In this document: positions 1-10,723 of the stretch, in pieces
Layout of the letters: every line of letters starts with the position of its first letter
How positions within the stretch are numbered: position 1 is the stretch's first letter
Assembly: GCF_000768065.1 (NCBI RefSeq)
Contig: NZ_JRKM01000001.1
Span: 3,826,001-3,890,000, forward strand
Direction of reading: 5' to 3'
DNA from: Aquabacterium sp. NJ1
GTDB taxonomy: Bacteria > Pseudomonadota > Gammaproteobacteria > Burkholderiales > Burkholderiaceae_C
DNA: 64,000 nucleotides
Position numbers and translations under genes: made by a program
The notes under the pieces: generated by a model
Told to the model about the DNA's origin: nothing
The model's database searches: none
What the model saw: only the letters and a program-made list of their open reading frames with translations

Positions 1-421
1 GCATCAGGCTCTGGTACTTCTTGAACGCGGGGGATTCCAGCAGGGCAGCCAGTTGCTTGAGCTCGTCTTCGGAGAACTTCTCCTCCAGAACGGGGCCGAC
101 CACGCTGGGTGCCAGCTTGGTGGCCGAAGCGCGGAAGATGGGGGCGGCCGATTCGATGTACTTCTTGATCTCGGCGTCGATCTGCTTGGCGGTGGCGTCG
201 CGTTTGTCCTCGGGCACAGCCTGGGCCATGATCGGGCGCACGCCGGCCACCAACTGACGGGCGGGCTGTTCGGCGATCGAGCGCGACACATCGTCAAACA
301 CGCTTTGCTGCGCCGCCAGCACCTTCTGGACCAATTCCTTCTTGTCGGCATGTGCAGACAGGGTGGTCAGCGCCAATGTCGCGGCCACTGCCGTCGCCCA
401 TACCGTTTTGCTCAATTTCAT
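1..421 (-). CDS. DUF2059 family exported protein (3' end cut by window edge)
   Basis: The first 140 residues are visible; the rest lies beyond position 1. The start ATG at 421-419 opens a Sec signal peptide (charged MKLSK, hydrophobic stretch, SAHA then DKKEL). The body is helical and contains the DUF2059 signature FSEDELKQLAALLESP near the visible end. It is similar to the DUF2059 protein at 33884-34447 (shared KRDAT, KKY/QKY and EDELKQL-ALLESP segments), so the two are paralogs. The family's function is unknown; a periplasmic location is inferred from the signal peptide. It lies just downstream of gyrA on the same strand, with a 47 bp gap. Confidence 0.8.
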   Translation of the reverse strand, partial: MKLSKTVWATAVAATLALTTLSAHADKKELVQKVLAAQQSVFDDVSRSIAEQPARQLVAGVRPIMAQAVPEDKRDATAKQIDAEIKKYIESAAPIFRASATKLAPSVVGPVLEEKFSEDELKQLAALLESPAFKKYQSLM

Positions 422-468
422 CGTCAGTCCTTTGGTGTGCTCGACCCTGATGGGCCGAGTTGTCGGGG

Positions 469-3138
<2,670 letters not shown>

Positions 3139-3476
3139 GCGGGCTAAAGCGGTGAGAAGAGCCGGCTCAAGCGCGGGGGCTCGAGGCCGTCAGGGGCTTC
3201 CACTGGCGCCAACGCCCCCCTGTCCTGACGGTCCACGGGCGCGCGAGCGAACAAAGAGAGGATTGTAATTGGCCGGCAATGTCGTCCACGCGCAACAATC
3301 GGCCTGCTTCTCCGTGGCCAAGCCCCGTCTTGCTTGAGCGGGAAAATGGCTATGGCACAATCGTTTTCGTTATGTGCCCTAGGGTTAACCTTGTGGGCGC
3401 GTCCCACCCCCTCAGGGGAGGTTGCCCTGTCAGGGCGTCCGCAGTGGAATGCTGCGTCTTTATCGTGAGGATTTGC
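3139..3476. other. Divergent gyrA / OmpA-type intergenic region with tandem leader hairpins
   Basis: No convincing gene lies in these 338 bases between divergent gyrA and the OmpA-type gene. The right half should be the OmpA leader. It holds CCCTAGGGTTAACC near 3378 and two short inverted repeats: CCCCT-C-AGGGG at 3408-3418 and GCCCT-GTC-AGGGC at 3424-3436. A ribosome binding site (GTGAGG) lies a few bases before the ATG. Promoter hexamers were not assigned with confidence. Confidence 0.5.
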
Positions 3477-4121
3477 ATGAACAAACTCAACAAAGTTGCC
3501 GCCCTGTTCGTTACCGCAGCTCTGGCTGGCTCCGCTTTTGCGCAGACCGTTGACAACTGGCGCGGTTCCGACGGCACCGTCTGGAAGAACGGCTCCAACG
3601 AACACTGCTGGCGCGACAACCCCTGGACGCCTGAAACCGGCGTTCAAGGTTGCGACGGCGTGCCGGCTCCTGCTGCGCCCGCTCCTGCTCCCGCTCCCGC
3701 ACCTGCTGCAGCCCCGGCTCCTGCCCCGGCTCCCGCTCCTGCCGTGGTGCCTGCTGCCCCTGCGACCGAAAAGGTGAGCTTCGCTGCTGACGCCTTCTTC
3801 GACTTCGACAAGGCTGACCTGAAGAAGGAAGGCAAGGCCAAGCTGGACGACCTGGCTGACAAGGTCAAGGGCCTGACGCTGGAAGTCGTGATCGCCGTGG
3901 GTCACACCGACGCCAAGGGTAGCGACGCCTACAACCAGAAGCTGTCGGTGCGTCGCGCTGAAGCCGTGAAGAAGTATCTGGCTGACAAGGGCATCGAAGC
4001 CTCGCGCATCTACACCGAAGGCAAGGGCAAGTCTCAGCCTGTCGCCGACAACAAGACGGAAGCTGGCCGCGCCAAGAACCGTCGCGTTGAAATCGAAGTG
4101 GTCGGCACCCGCACCAAGTAA
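3477..4121 (+). CDS. OmpA-family outer membrane protein
   Basis: This 214-residue protein has a signal peptide cut after AGSAFA. A short N-terminal region with W and C residues follows, then an Ala/Pro linker of about 40 residues, then an OmpA C-terminal peptidoglycan-binding domain. That domain shows FDFDKADL, GHTDAKGSDAYNQKLSVRRA and NRRVEIE. The large eight-strand barrel of E. coli OmpA is absent, so this is the short betaproteobacterial form that tethers the outer membrane to peptidoglycan. An open frame extends upstream to 3279, but the ATG at 3477 has the ribosome site and starts exactly at the signal peptide. Two terminators follow. Confidence 0.92.
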   Translation: MNKLNKVAALFVTAALAGSAFAQTVDNWRGSDGTVWKNGSNEHCWRDNPWTPETGVQGCDGVPAPAAPAPAPAPAPAAAPAPAPAPAPAVVPAAPATEKVSFAADAFFDFDKADLKKEGKAKLDDLADKVKGLTLEVVIAVGHTDAKGSDAYNQKLSVRRAEAVKKYLADKGIEASRIYTEGKGKSQPVADNKTEAGRAKNRRVEIEVVGTRTK

Positions 4122-4145
4122 TTGGTCGGCTCGCGCCACTGATGC

Positions 4146-4172
4146 AAAAGGCCCTTCGGGGCCTTTTGTTTT
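4146..4172 (+). terminator. Intrinsic terminator after the OmpA-type gene
   Basis: A 9 bp stem AAAAGGCCC/GGGCCTTTT closes a TTCG tetraloop and is followed by GTTTTG. It lies 24 bases after the stop codon. Confidence 0.9.
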
Positions 4173-4233
4173 GCCTGGACGTGGTGAACAGCTGGCCGCT
4201 GTGAAGATCGGCGCTCAGCGCGCCCAGGCAAAA

Positions 4234-4259
4234 CAAAACCCCGCCATGGCGGGGTTTTG
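4234..4259. terminator. Bidirectional terminator between convergent genes
   Basis: A perfect 26-base palindrome (core CCCCGCCATGGCGGGG, flanked by CAAAA and TTTTG) lies between the OmpA-type gene and the GMC oxidoreductase gene, which converge on it. T-runs occur on both strands. Confidence 0.85.
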
Positions 4260-4282
4260 TGCTTGTGGGGGCAAAAGCCGCG

Positions 4283-5896
4283 TCAGGCCAGGCTGACGTC
4301 CTTGCCGGTCAGGCGTTTGGCCAGGCTTGTGGCCAGGCGGTTCGTCAGGCCATAGATGGACAGCTGCGGGTTGGCGCCAATGCTGGTCGGGAACAGCGAA
4401 CCATCGTGCACCGACAGGTTCGACAGTTGCCAGTGCACGCCGTCCTGGCGAACCACGCCTTGCTGTTCCGTGCCGCCCATGCGGCAGCCGCCCATGATGT
4501 GCGCACTGCCGCCACCCACGTAATAAGGCTTCATCTCGTAGGCCGCGATGGCAGCCTTGGCTTCGGCCCAGCTGGTGTAGTAGTGCGCCTGCTCATGCAG
4601 TGGCATGACCTTCTTGGCGCCGGCGGCGAACTGCACCTCTGCCATGGTCAGCAGGGCCTGCTTGAAGCCTGCCAGCACGTAGTCGGACATCGAGTAGTTC
4701 AGCAACGGGCTGCCATCGACGTTCAGGATCACGGTGCCGCCGGTGGATTCCGGGTGGAAGCCATCGCGCAGCAGCGCCAGCATCATCTGCGTGTTGGGGT
4801 AGTGCTGGAAGCGCTCGGCCAGGCCCTTGCCATAACCGCCCATCAGCACAGCGGCCAGGCCGGGGTGCATGGGCGTGGCTTCCAGCTTGTAGCCAATCGG
4901 GCCGTCCATCGGGGCGTTGTGCACGAAGTGATCGGAGTAGATCGACTGCGGAGCGCCAGCCCAGCCCTCGACGCGCTGTTCGAACACGCCGCCGGAGAAC
5001 GCGACGGGGTGCAGGAAGGTGCGGGTACCCAGCAGGTCGTGCGGGTCCGGCGCCTTCGAGCGCTTGAGCAGCGCGGGCGAGTTGATGGCGCCACCTGAGA
5101 CCACGTAGTGCTTGGCCGTGATGCGCAGCACCTTGTCGGAGGTCTTCTGGCCGTTGACACGGATGGGCACGCAGATCAGGCCTTCGACCTTGTCGCCCTT
5201 GATGATGAACTCCTGGGCGCGGGTCTGGTAGAACAGGCGCGCGCCGGATTCCAGCGACGAAGGGATGGTCGTGACCAGCATCGACTGCTTGGCATTGGTC
5301 GGGCAGCCCATGCCGCAGGAGCCCAGGTTCCAGCAGCCCTTGACATTGCGCGGGATCACCTCGGCCGAGATGCCCAGCTTCTGGGCGCCGGTGCGCAGCA
5401 ATTCGTTGTTGGCGTTGGGTGGGGCCTCTTCCCACTTGTGCATGTTCAGGCGATGTTCGGCCTGGGCAAACCAGGGTGCCATCGACGCTTCATTGAAGTC
5501 CTTCAGGCCGAAGTTGTCTTCCCAGTACTTCAGGGTCGAGGCTGGCGTGCGGAAGGAACTCGTCCAGTTGATGACGGTGGTGCCGCCCACGCAGCGGCCC
5601 TGCAGCAGGGTCAGGGCGCCATCCATGGTCTTGCGGCCGCCGCCGTCCTGGTACAGGTTGGCGTAGGCTTCGGATTCTTTCTGGTTGAAGTCTGTGCTGG
5701 TGCGCAGCGGGCCTTCTTCGACCAGCACGACGTCCAGGCCAGCCTTGGTCAGCAACTCGGCGGTGATGCCGGCGCCAGCGCCGGTGCCCACGATGACGAC
5801 ATCGCATTGCACCTGCTCGGGCAGGCCTTGTTCGCCGTTGGTGGCCTTCCAGCCACGCGCCAGGCCTTCGCGGAATGGATCGGGGAGTTTGCTCAT
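4283..5896 (-). CDS. GMC-family FAD oxidoreductase with a possible iron-sulfur motif
   Basis: This 537-residue flavoenzyme probably oxidises an alcohol or sugar hydroxyl. The N-terminal Rossmann FAD motif is VIVGTGAGAG (34-43), followed by GGTTVIN (104-110). The C-terminal half has HIMGGCRMG (H466) and the NPQLS segment (N509), where the family's active-site pair sits. Cys188, Cys194 and Cys198 form C-x5-C-x3-C-P, the spacing recalled for the [3Fe-4S] ligands of bacterial FAD-glucose dehydrogenase. The start ATG overlaps the upstream Tat-subunit stop by 4 bp (ATGA). An open frame extends further upstream but only shadows that gene. The lack of its own signal suggests export as a hitch-hiker with the small subunit. 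Substrate is unknown; a long-chain alcohol is plausible next to fadD. Confidence 0.85.
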   Translation of the reverse strand: MSKLPDPFREGLARGWKATNGEQGLPEQVQCDVVIVGTGAGAGITAELLTKAGLDVVLVEEGPLRTSTDFNQKESEAYANLYQDGGGRKTMDGALTLLQGRCVGGTTVINWTSSFRTPASTLKYWEDNFGLKDFNEASMAPWFAQAEHRLNMHKWEEAPPNANNELLRTGAQKLGISAEVIPRNVKGCWNLGSCGMGCPTNAKQSMLVTTIPSSLESGARLFYQTRAQEFIIKGDKVEGLICVPIRVNGQKTSDKVLRITAKHYVVSGGAINSPALLKRSKAPDPHDLLGTRTFLHPVAFSGGVFEQRVEGWAGAPQSIYSDHFVHNAPMDGPIGYKLEATPMHPGLAAVLMGGYGKGLAERFQHYPNTQMMLALLRDGFHPESTGGTVILNVDGSPLLNYSMSDYVLAGFKQALLTMAEVQFAAGAKKVMPLHEQAHYYTSWAEAKAAIAAYEMKPYYVGGGSAHIMGGCRMGGTEQQGVVRQDGVHWQLSNLSVHDGSLFPTSIGANPQLSIYGLTNRLATSLAKRLTGKDVSLA

Positions 5897-6429
5897 ATTT
5901 GCACGGGGCCGGGGTAGCCAGTCAGGGGCCAGTGGGCGCTGTTGGAGTAGAAGGACATGCAGACGATGCTGCGCATGACCTGATAGGTCAGGCGGGTGGA
6001 GGGCAGCGGGTTGAGGCGCATGGTCTCGAGGGCCTGCGCCAGTTCGTCCTCGGTCGCATCGGACCACGAGGCGCCCATGCCGGTCAGCATCTTGCGGGTG
6101 GGGTAGTTGCCCAGCAGGCCCAGCAAGGCATTGATCTCGATCTGCAGCACATTGGGCATGCCGTTGAGGAATTCCTCGGTGTGCGCGAGGTGGCCTTCCA
6201 TGATGGCGTCGCGCTGGGCCTTGTCTTTGGGCAGCATCGGGCCCACGATGGCCATGGTCAGGCCTCGAAAGACGTCACGGCCGTGTTCAGTCAGTTTGCC
6301 GTTGCTCATGCCGCGGTGCCAGTAGACCAGTGCGCCAAGCGCACCGCCTACGGCCCCGATCGCCAGCGCCGTCTTGAGAAACCAGCGGCGCTTGGGTTGA
6401 AGTGGGTGATCTATGGATCGGTCGACCAT
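5893..6429 (-). CDS. Tat-exported small subunit of the GMC dehydrogenase (gluconate 2-dehydrogenase subunit 3-like)
   Basis: This 178-residue protein begins with a twin-arginine signal: KRRWFLK at about residues 13-19, then a hydrophobic stretch with GAVGGALGALVYW. The rest is helical and ends FYSNSAHWPLTGYPGP, typical of small subunits that accompany membrane-bound GMC dehydrogenases. In such systems the Tat signal carries the folded large subunit across the membrane. It is the first gene of a two-gene operon and overlaps the catalytic subunit gene by ATGA. It is divergent from the acyl-CoA ligase gene across 283 bp. No cytochrome c subunit is encoded next to it, so the electron acceptor is unclear. 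Confidence 0.75.
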   Translation of the reverse strand: MVDRSIDHPLQPKRRWFLKTALAIGAVGGALGALVYWHRGMSNGKLTEHGRDVFRGLTMAIVGPMLPKDKAQRDAIMEGHLAHTEEFLNGMPNVLQIEINALLGLLGNYPTRKMLTGMGASWSDATEDELAQALETMRLNPLPSTRLTYQVMRSIVCMSFYSNSAHWPLTGYPGPVQI

Positions 6430-6596
6430 GTGTTTGGCTTCCGTGCGTAACTGTTCCCAAATAAGGAAAGGTTGTGAGTCAGATTGCCGGGAGATTGTGC
6501 CTTGCGTGTGCAGCCTGTCCCGCTGGCGTTTAACCTCTCGTCGCCTGTTTTTTGCGGGCTGTCGGAGGAATGAACAAGAAGTGCGGCGTCCGGCTT

Positions 6597-6612
6597 TAAG
6601 GGAATACCCTTA
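6597..6612. promoter_or_regulatory. TAAGGG-N4-CCCTTA inverted repeat, candidate operator
   Basis: A 6 bp perfect inverted repeat with a 4-base spacer lies in the 283 bp divergent region between the GMC operon and fadD. TAAGGG-type sequences recur upstream of the duplicated secreted-protein genes at 24991-25010 and 27183-27190. The binding protein is unknown. Confidence 0.4.
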
Positions 6613-6712
6613 GTCACGAATGTTGCAGAATTCATGCAGTGCTTTACGCGATTTCTTCCGGGTGTCCGATTAACGGGTGTCCGCCGAACTTGATCCATCA
6701 AAGAGGATGACG

Positions 6713-8413
6713 ATGACGACTTCAAAGCCATGGCTGGCCAGCTACGAACCCGGTGTGCCGACCGAGATCAACCCGGGTGAGTACGACTCGCTGATGGACT
6801 TGCTGGATCATTCGTTCAAGCAGTTTGCCAAGCGGGACATGGCCGCTTTCATGGACGTGCACTGGACTTTCGAGCAGGTCGACGAGATGTCTCGCTCGCT
6901 CGCTGGCTGGTTCCAGTCCAAGGGCCTGGCCAAGGGCGCACGTGTGGCCCTGATGATGCCCAACATCCCGCAATACATGGTGGCGATCGCCGCTGTGCTG
7001 CGCGCTGGCTACGTGGTGGTCAACGTCAACCCGTTGTACACGCCGCGCGAGCTGGAGCATCAGCTGAAGGACTCGGGTGCCGAAGCCATCATCGTTCTGG
7101 AGAACTTCGCCACCACGCTGCAGGAAGTCGTGGCGCGCACGCCGGTCAAGCACATCGTGCTGGCCGCCATGGGTGACATGCTGCCTTTCCCCAAGGGCCT
7201 GATCGTCAACTTCGTGGTGCGCAACGTCAAGAAGATGGTGCCGGCCTTCACGCTGCCCAACAACGACAAGTGCAAGCTGACCAAGTTCAAGGATGCCCTG
7301 GCACAAGGCCGTTCTGCCAAGTACACGCGCCCGAGCCTCAAGCCTGACGACGTGGCCTTCCTGCAGTACACCGGCGGCACGACGGGTGTGTCCAAGGGCG
7401 CGACGCTGCTGCATCGCAATGTGGTGGCCAACATCCTGCAAAACGAAGCCTGGTTCAAGCCTGAGCTGGCCAAGCTGGGTGACCAGCCGCTGACCGTGGT
7501 GTGCGCCTTGCCGCTGTATCACATCTTCGCGCTGACCGTCTGCTACATGATGGGCGCGCGCATGGGCAGCATGAACCTGCTGATCGCCAACCCGCGCGAC
7601 ATTCCCGGTTTCATCGAGACGCTCAAGAAGTACAAGGTCAACCAGTTCCCCGCCGTGAACACGCTGTTCAACGCGCTGGTGAATCACCCCGACTTTGCCA
7701 AGATCGATTTCTCCGGCCTGAAGGTGTCCAACGGCGGCGGCATGGCCGTGCAGCAGTCCACCGCTGAAACCTGGAAGAAGGTCACTGGTTGCCCGATCGT
7801 GGAAGGTTATGGCCTGTCGGAAACCTCGCCCGTGGCCACCGCCAACCGTCTGGACCTGGCTGAGTTCAATGGCGCCATCGGTTACCCGATTCCTTCGACC
7901 GAAGTGGCCATCCTGGATGACGACGGCAACCACCTGGATGTCGGTGGCGTGGGCGAGATCTGCATCCGTGGCCCGCAGGTGATGGCTGGTTACTGGAACC
8001 GCCCCGATGAGACCGCCAAGGTCATGACGGCCGACGGCTTCTTCCGCACGGGCGACATCGGCGTGATGGACCCGACGGGCCTGTTCAAGATCGTGGACCG
8101 CAAGAAGGACATGATCCTGGTGTCGGGCTTCAACGTGTACCCCAACGAGGTCGAGCAGGTGGTGAACATGCACCCGGGCGTGCTGGAGTGCGCAGCCGTG
8201 GGTGTGCCTGATGACAAGTCGGGTGAAGCCGTGAAGCTGTTCGTGGTGCGCAAGGATGCAACCTTGACCGAAGCAGCCCTGAAGGCCTACTGCCATGAGC
8301 AATTGACCGGCTACAAGTGCCCCAAGCACATCGAGTTCCGCCACGACCTGCCCAAGACCAATGTGGGCAAGATCCTGCGCCGCGAACTGCGCGACGAGAA
8401 GAAGGCGGCCTGA
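6713..8413 (+). CDS. fadD: Long-chain fatty acid-CoA ligase
   Basis: This 566-residue AMP-forming ligase activates fatty acids to acyl-CoA for beta-oxidation. The P-loop-like motif is YTGGTTGVSKG (219-229). EGYGLSETSP, FFRTGD and the C-terminal GKILRREL with catalytic K553 are intact. Length and motifs fit E. coli FadD (561 aa). Three in-frame ATGs occur at 6677-6713. The one at 6713 is chosen because AGAGG lies six bases before it, whereas the ATG at 6707 abuts that site. The gene is monocistronic, with a strong terminator 28 bases after the stop. It is divergent from the GMC oxidoreductase operon, which may feed it if the dehydrogenase acts on fatty alcohols (inference). Confidence 0.93.
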   Translation: MTTSKPWLASYEPGVPTEINPGEYDSLMDLLDHSFKQFAKRDMAAFMDVHWTFEQVDEMSRSLAGWFQSKGLAKGARVALMMPNIPQYMVAIAAVLRAGYVVVNVNPLYTPRELEHQLKDSGAEAIIVLENFATTLQEVVARTPVKHIVLAAMGDMLPFPKGLIVNFVVRNVKKMVPAFTLPNNDKCKLTKFKDALAQGRSAKYTRPSLKPDDVAFLQYTGGTTGVSKGATLLHRNVVANILQNEAWFKPELAKLGDQPLTVVCALPLYHIFALTVCYMMGARMGSMNLLIANPRDIPGFIETLKKYKVNQFPAVNTLFNALVNHPDFAKIDFSGLKVSNGGGMAVQQSTAETWKKVTGCPIVEGYGLSETSPVATANRLDLAEFNGAIGYPIPSTEVAILDDDGNHLDVGGVGEICIRGPQVMAGYWNRPDETAKVMTADGFFRTGDIGVMDPTGLFKIVDRKKDMILVSGFNVYPNEVEQVVNMHPGVLECAAVGVPDDKSGEAVKLFVVRKDATLTEAALKAYCHEQLTGYKCPKHIEFRHDLPKTNVGKILRRELRDEKKAA

Positions 8414-8441
8414 TCGCGCTGAGCGTTTCAAGTTCGTCAAG

Positions 8442-8475
8442 AAGCCGCTGGTGAGTGCCAGCGGCTTTTTTTTTT
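8442..8475 (+). terminator. Intrinsic terminator after fadD
   Basis: A 10 bp stem AAGCCGCTGG/CCAGCGGCTT with a 6-base loop runs into an uninterrupted T-tract of about ten bases. Confidence 0.95.
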
Positions 8476-8506
8476 ACCCCCTGCGGAGGGCGCCCTGATG
8501 GGGGGT
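8476..8506. repeat. GC-rich imperfect palindrome (REP-like)
   Basis: ACCCCC at the left and GGGGGGT at the right enclose the palindrome AGGGCGCCCT (8487-8496). It sits directly after the fadD terminator. It resembles in style the palindromic sequences in the OmpA leader and inside hemW, but no exact consensus was derived. Confidence 0.35.
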
Positions 8507-8631
8507 TAAGAGCGCTTTAAGAATTGCTGAAGAAGCATTTACGAAACGTCTGGGTGCGTCTTCCCTACAGTCACTTCCATCATCAACAAGGGCCTGGCAC
8601 AGCACGCCGGGCCACAACAGGAAGTGACACC

Positions 8632-9396
8632 ATGAGCAACCTCACACAAGAGATCCCCGTCGAGCAGTTCGGGGCCAGCATCAGTACACAGCTGGTTGAC
8701 CAGGCGCTGGACCACAGCCAGCGCTTCAATGTTTACCAAGGCGTGCACAAGGGGCTGCGCGCCTTCATGGCCGACACGCTGGTGCGCGTGGGCAGCACCG
8801 ATTACACCGATGCCCAGGAGCGTCAGGACACGGCAGAGGTGGTCCGGTCCCTGTTGCACATCTGCGGTGAGCACCTCAAGCACGAGAACCACTTCCTGCA
8901 TACCGCCATGGAGCGACGCGCGCCAGGCAGCAGTGCCAGCTGCGCTCAGGAACACGTCGAGCATGTTGCGCACATCGATGCCTTGAGCGGCAGCCTGCGG
9001 CAGGCCCTGGCCGCATCCGAGTCACAACAGGCGGCGGCCTGGCAGCGCCTGTACCAGTTGCTGAGCCTGTTCGTGGCCGACAACTTCGAGCACATGCTGT
9101 TGGAGGAGCGTGAGCACAATGCGGTGCTGTGGCGCCACTTCAGCGATGAAGAGCTCATCGAGATCCACGATGCGCTGCTGGCCAACGTGCCGGCGGACGA
9201 GATGGCGCACCACTTCCGTTGGATCCTGCCGCAGTTGTCGCACCCCGAGCGCGTGGTCATGATGAGTGGCATGCGCCAGGGCATGCCGCCCGAGGTGTTC
9301 GCTTCCCAGCTGGACATGGCCCGGCCCTTGTTGAACGCCCGCGCCTGGCACAAGCTGCAGGCCGCGCTGAAGTCGGAGGTGGCTTGCCATGGCTAA
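8632..9396 (+). CDS. Hemerythrin-like (HHE-domain) protein
   Basis: This 254-residue helical protein has the His/Glu pattern of a diiron hemerythrin bundle: H39, HLKHENHFLH (81-90), EHVEHVAH (107-114) and NFEHMLLEEREHN (151-163). Such domains bind oxygen, NO or iron. The ATG at 8632 is preceded by AGGAAG; an open frame upstream to 8524 has no comparable site. The gene starts a four-gene run in which each stop overlaps or nearly touches the next start, and overlaps the next gene by 8 bp. A role in sensing or buffering O2/NO is possible but is not shown by the sequence. Confidence 0.8.
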   Translation: MSNLTQEIPVEQFGASISTQLVDQALDHSQRFNVYQGVHKGLRAFMADTLVRVGSTDYTDAQERQDTAEVVRSLLHICGEHLKHENHFLHTAMERRAPGSSASCAQEHVEHVAHIDALSGSLRQALAASESQQAAAWQRLYQLLSLFVADNFEHMLLEEREHNAVLWRHFSDEELIEIHDALLANVPADEMAHHFRWILPQLSHPERVVMMSGMRQGMPPEVFASQLDMARPLLNARAWHKLQAALKSEVACHG

Positions 9397-9772
9397 GAAC
9401 CTGTTGCGTTGCGCGGTGCTGTACGCGCTGTTCGGTATCGGCATGGGCATCGTGATGGCCGCATCAGGTGATTTCACGAACAAGGGCGTGCATGTGCACC
9501 TCAACCTGGTGGGCTGGGTGTCCATGGCCATCATGGCGATGGCTTACCAGGTCTTTCCCGCCATGGCGGGCAGCGTGCTGGCCAAACTGCAGTTCTGGCT
9601 GCACAACCTGGGGCTGCCTTTGATGGCCTGCGGCATCTACGCCGTACTGCACCACCTGCCGATGGCCGAGCCCATTGTGGGCAGTGGCTCGATCATCGTG
9701 GCACTGGCCTTTGCGGCCTTCGCCATCAATGTCTGGCGCAACTCAGGCGTCGGGGCGGGAGCGACAGCATGA
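9389..9772 (+). CDS. Small four-helix membrane protein, heme-copper-oxidase-like segment
   Basis: This 127-residue protein has four predicted membrane spans: about 5-25, 36-58, 70-88 and 96-115. The second span opens with HVHLNLVGW, which recalls the first heme-ligand helix of cytochrome oxidase/NorB subunit I. No full oxidase core is present, so it is not itself an oxidase. Its start lies inside the hemerythrin gene and its stop overlaps the E1-alpha start (ATGA), so translation is probably coupled. Function is unknown; heme binding through the two histidines is a guess. Confidence 0.65.
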   Translation: MAKNLLRCAVLYALFGIGMGIVMAASGDFTNKGVHVHLNLVGWVSMAIMAMAYQVFPAMAGSVLAKLQFWLHNLGLPLMACGIYAVLHHLPMAEPIVGSGSIIVALAFAAFAINVWRNSGVGAGATA

Positions 9773-10710
9773 ACAGCATCCAGGCGTTGCAGCGCATGCT
9801 CCTGATCCGGGCTTACGAGGAGAAGCTGGCCGCTTTGCAGGCTGCCGGTCCCTTTCCGATGAGCTGTTCGTCGCAGGGGCAGGAGGCCAGTGCTGTGGGG
9901 GTGATCGCGGCTTTGTCGAGCGAAGACAGGATCTTGACCAATCACCGAAGCGCCGCCCATCTGATCGCCCGTGGTGCGGACCCAGCGCGCCTGCTGGCGG
10001 AGGTGATGGGCAAGGCCACCGGCTATTGCAAAGGCAAGAGCGGCTCCCTGCACATTTCGGTCGCCGAGTTGGGTGTGGTGCTGACATCCACCATCGTCGG
10101 TGGTGAGTTGTCCATGGCGCCTGGCGTGGCTCTGGCGCGCAAGATGCGGCGTGAGGCTGGCATCGTGGCCTGCTTCTTTGGCGATGGTGCGGCCTGCGAG
10201 GGCATCTTCCATGAGTCATTGAACCTGGCGACGATCTGGTCTCTGCCCGTGCTGTATGTGTGTGAGAACAACCAATGGCAGGCATTTGTACGCCGAAAAG
10301 AGACCATGCAGACCGAGCACATCAGCGAATGGGGCAAGGGCTATGGCCTGCCCTGTCAGACCGTCGACGGCAATGACGCGCACGCGGTTCACGAGGCTGC
10401 CCGGGCTGCCGTGGCTCAGATTCGTGACACGGGCAAGCCCTTTTTGCTGGAAACCTTGACCTATCGACAAAGGGGGCACTTTTCGGGCGACGACGAAGCG
10501 CACATCAGCGATGCCGAGCGTGCGCCGTGGCTCAAGCGTGATCCGATCGAGCTGTGGCAGTCGCGGTTGCTCGCGCAAGGTCAGCTTCAGGCCTCGGACC
10601 TCAGGGGCTTGAAGGATGAGGCCCTGGCCCGTATCGAAGAGGCCTTGGCTCAGGCACAGGCTGCGCCTTACCCCTCGCCAGAGGCCTTGCTGACCGATGT
10701 CTACGCATGA
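9769..10710 (+). CDS. Thiamine-diphosphate dehydrogenase E1 alpha subunit (AcoA/PdhA type)
   Basis: This 313-residue protein is the alpha chain of a 2-oxoacid or acetoin dehydrogenase E1. The ThDP-Mg motif runs from GDG (138-140) to NN (167-168). QGQEA, LTNHRSAAH and KGKSGSLH are the usual conserved segments. Its length is nearer acetoin dehydrogenase AcoA than PdhA, but the substrate cannot be fixed from sequence. It overlaps the preceding membrane-protein gene by ATGA and is followed 13 bp later by the beta subunit. Confidence 0.85.
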   Translation: MNSIQALQRMLLIRAYEEKLAALQAAGPFPMSCSSQGQEASAVGVIAALSSEDRILTNHRSAAHLIARGADPARLLAEVMGKATGYCKGKSGSLHISVAELGVVLTSTIVGGELSMAPGVALARKMRREAGIVACFFGDGAACEGIFHESLNLATIWSLPVLYVCENNQWQAFVRRKETMQTEHISEWGKGYGLPCQTVDGNDAHAVHEAARAAVAQIRDTGKPFLLETLTYRQRGHFSGDDEAHISDAERAPWLKRDPIELWQSRLLAQGQLQASDLRGLKDEALARIEEALAQAQAAPYPSPEALLTDVYA

Positions 10711-10723
10711 AGAAGGAGGAAGC

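Noticed and set aside
5897-6067. N-terminal extension of the GMC oxidoreductase
   Set aside because: The extra 57 residues only shadow the Tat-subunit gene. The ATG at 5896 overlaps that gene's stop and begins just before the FAD domain.
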